Below, one piece after another: positions 62,661-64,000 of a DNA stretch of 64,000 nucleotides; the first letter of the stretch is position 1, and each line of letters starts with the position of its first letter. Below the pieces are notes generated by a model. That model saw nothing but the letters and a program-made list of their open reading frames with translations, was not told where the DNA came from and did not search any database. Made by a program: the position numbers and the translations under genes. This DNA is from Microbacterium sp. LWO12-1.2. GTDB lineage: Bacteria > Actinomycetota > Actinomycetes > Actinomycetales > Microbacteriaceae. The stretch lies in NCBI RefSeq assembly GCF_040675875.1, contig NZ_JBEGII010000001.1, positions 3,286,001 to 3,350,000 on the forward strand, in the 5' to 3' direction.

Positions 62661-62718
62661 TGAGGGGTCAAGACACGCCGCAGCGCTCGGCCCGGCCGCG
62701 GCGTGTCTTGACCCCTCA
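62661..62718. repeat. 58-bp dispersed palindrome, copy 4
   Basis: TGAGGGGTCAAGACACGCCGC arm paired with its complement (21 bp), 16-nt loop. 43 nt after the TetR stop. Confidence 0.9.
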
Positions 62719-62796
62719 CGACTCGATGGCCCTTCCTTTCCCGGCGCATCCGTACGACTCTGGAGGGGAGAGTTCCATCGATGAGCGGAGTGCACG

Positions 62797-62922
62797 ATGT
62801 CGAATCCCGACGCCCTGATCAACAGTTTCGAGGACTTCTCCGGCCTTCCGGAGGTGCCGGAGGAGCCGGAGGTTCCGGAAGAGGTCGAAGAGGAGATCGC
62901 GGCGGCCCGCGAAGACGAGTGA
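62797..62922 (+). CDS. Small acidic protein
   Basis: 41 aa, ATG with ggag and 6-nt spacer. Acidic with a PE/EV repeat (LPEVPEEPEVPEEVEEEIAA). GC-rich third positions favour coding. An overlapping frame from ATG 62781 is possible but has poorer third-position usage. No family recognised. Confidence 0.68.
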   Translation: MSNPDALINSFEDFSGLPEVPEEPEVPEEVEEEIAAAREDE

Positions 62923-63032
62923 GCGCAGCGGATCAGGAGTTTTTTCCTGTTCAGCGGTAATTTGACTTCCCTGGGGAAGTGGCTATGGTCGGGAGTGTCA
63001 GCCGCCAGCCACCAAGGGGAAGCGAGTTTCAC

Positions 63033-63167
63033 ATGTCCAAGAAGTCACCGCAGGCACGCGACGGCAAGAAGGTTCCGCAGCTCTCGCTGAAGGAGAAGCG
63101 CCTCGCGAAGCGGTCGAAGCAGGAGCCTGAGGCATTCATCAAGCCGCGCAAGGGCGCGAACGCCTGA
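63033..63167 (+). CDS. Small basic protein
   Basis: 44 aa, rich in K/R (LSLKEKRLAKRSKQEPEAFI, then KPRKGANA). No family recognised. Probable real small gene given an AG-rich ribosome region (aagggga about 14 nt upstream, a long spacing). The charge pattern suits a nucleic-acid or ribosome-associated peptide; speculative. Confidence 0.65.
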   Translation: MSKKSPQARDGKKVPQLSLKEKRLAKRSKQEPEAFIKPRKGANA

Positions 63168-63345
63168 TCCGCACCTCTCGCGGGGTCAGCGCTTTTCGAG
63201 CCCTGGCTGCTCGACGCGTCTGATCCCGCGACGAGGGTGCCGCGCCACGGACACGCCGGTGTATCGCTTCTGGACACGCCTTTTTCGAACCGCCAGGATG
63301 AAAAAGGAGAGTCGCGACAGGCGGCGGAGCTGAGGGGCGGACAGC

Positions 63346-64000
63346 ATGGCGGACTTCTGGCAGACGCGGGACGGCTTCTGGCATCGGGGCGGATGGTGGC
63401 GAGCACTGCTCGTCACGGCCGGGTATCTGGTCATCTATCTCGGGGTCAGTCAGCTGGTCGGATTGACGCTCGGGCACCTGATCGTCGACGGTGGGCCTTT
63501 CGCCAGCGCCACCAACGTCGCAGTCGAGTTGCTTCTTCCGATCGGGGTCGGCGCCGTCGTCATCCTGGCCTTCCTCGCCGCCATCGGTTGGATCAAGCCC
63601 GTCTTCGGGCGCCAGCCGATCACCGGAAGGCCATGGATGTGGATCGCCGTGGCGGTCGTCGCGTATCCGATCATCTTCCGCTTCATCGGGATCGACTACG
63701 GATCGTTCCCCGCGGGGGTCGTCGTGGTGGCGCTCATCACCGGCCTCTTCATCGGCATCGCCGAGGAACTGGTGACCCGCGGGGCGGGTGTGGCGCTGCT
63801 GCGCAAGGCCGGCTACAAGGAACTGGTCGTCGCCGTGCTCTCCTCGACGCTGTTCGCGATGATGCACCTCGTCAACGCGATCGGCACCGGCTTCGACCTC
63901 ACGATCGCCATCCTGCTGATCTACACGTTCTTCTTCGGCATCTGCATGTACCTCGTGATGCGCGTCACGGGCAGCATCGTCTGGGCGATCGTGATGCACG
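63346..64000 (+). CDS. CPBP-family intramembrane metalloprotease (truncated by window edge)
   Basis: At least 218 codons, incomplete at the C-terminus. About six membrane helices. CPBP motifs: EELVTRG (E140/E141, R145), FAMMHLV (H174) and H218 at the edge. CPBP proteases include CAAX-type prenyl proteases and bacteriocin-immunity proteins. Ribosome site ggggcgg; substrate unknown. Confidence 0.85.
   Translation, partial: MADFWQTRDGFWHRGGWWRALLVTAGYLVIYLGVSQLVGLTLGHLIVDGGPFASATNVAVELLLPIGVGAVVILAFLAAIGWIKPVFGRQPITGRPWMWIAVAVVAYPIIFRFIGIDYGSFPAGVVVVALITGLFIGIAEELVTRGAGVALLRKAGYKELVVAVLSSTLFAMMHLVNAIGTGFDLTIAILLIYTFFFGICMYLVMRVTGSIVWAIVMH

Noticed and set aside
62781..62960. Alternative overlapping frame from ATG 62781
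   Set aside because: It gives a G/R-rich translation with poor third-position pattern, while the frame from 62797 has a better ribosome site and codon usage.

Overview
The window is high-GC actinobacterial DNA, most consistent with Microbacterium or a close Microbacteriaceae relative. The evidence is many GTG starts, stop/start overlaps (ATGA, GTGA), a class E sortase with an LAxTG surface protein, and the conserved block ppiA - rhomboid - crgA - sortase - trpG-like - pknB/pknA/pbpA/rodA/pstP/fhaB/fhaA - tRNA-Leu. In mycobacteria and many other actinobacteria that block lies close to dnaA. No phage, insertion sequence, CRISPR array or rRNA was seen.

Layout. 0-7 kb: a partial LacI regulator diverges from a 2007-aa secreted, wall-anchored GH92 alpha-mannosidase-like enzyme. 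7-12 kb: housekeeping enzymes (M24 peptidase, DUF1801, YtcJ-like amidohydrolase, NUDIX, YbaK deacylase). 12-25 kb: the division and cell-wall signalling block; fhaA to pknB is one seven-gene minus-strand operon, and two DnaA-box-like sites lie beside crgA. 25-30 kb: a NarL-type two-component system, small membrane/lipoproteins, a sigma-factor operon ending in a 47-aa ORF, and a GreA-like small protein behind a strongly structured leader. 30-35 kb: an iron-siderophore uptake operon (binding protein, two permeases, ATPase, siderophore-interacting protein) behind a DtxR/IdeR-type box. 35-41.5 kb: a second ECF sigma/anti-sigma-like pair, an I36-like small exported protein, SecA2, a second siderophore-interacting protein and an isochorismatase-like hydrolase. 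41.5-44.3 kb: a YtrA-type GntR/membrane-protein operon and an HTH + Clp_N-SRPBCC pair with its own palindromic promoter.

44-60 kb is a sugar-acid catabolic region. A five-gene operon (ADP-ribosylglycohydrolase-like protein, mannonate-dehydratase-type enzyme, ABC binding protein and two permeases) lies behind a perfect 16-bp LacI-type palindrome and beside a LacI gene. A second six-gene operon (UxuB-like reductase, idonate-type dehydrogenase, MHS transporter, mannonate dehydratase, KDPG aldolase, KDG kinase) forms a near-complete fructuronate/mannonate to KDG to KDPG to pyruvate + GAP route, divergent from another LacI gene. Between them sit a PadR regulator and a membrane protein. 61-64 kb: an SDR/TetR divergent pair, two tiny proteins and a truncated CPBP protease.

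The most distinctive non-genic features are: a family of exactly 58-bp palindromes (four copies, one with compensatory arm changes) at gene 3' ends; a compact three-way-junction-like RNA at 29.3 kb; the DnaA-box pair; and the dual palindromes over the HTH/Clp_N promoter. All functions are read from the sequence without database searches.
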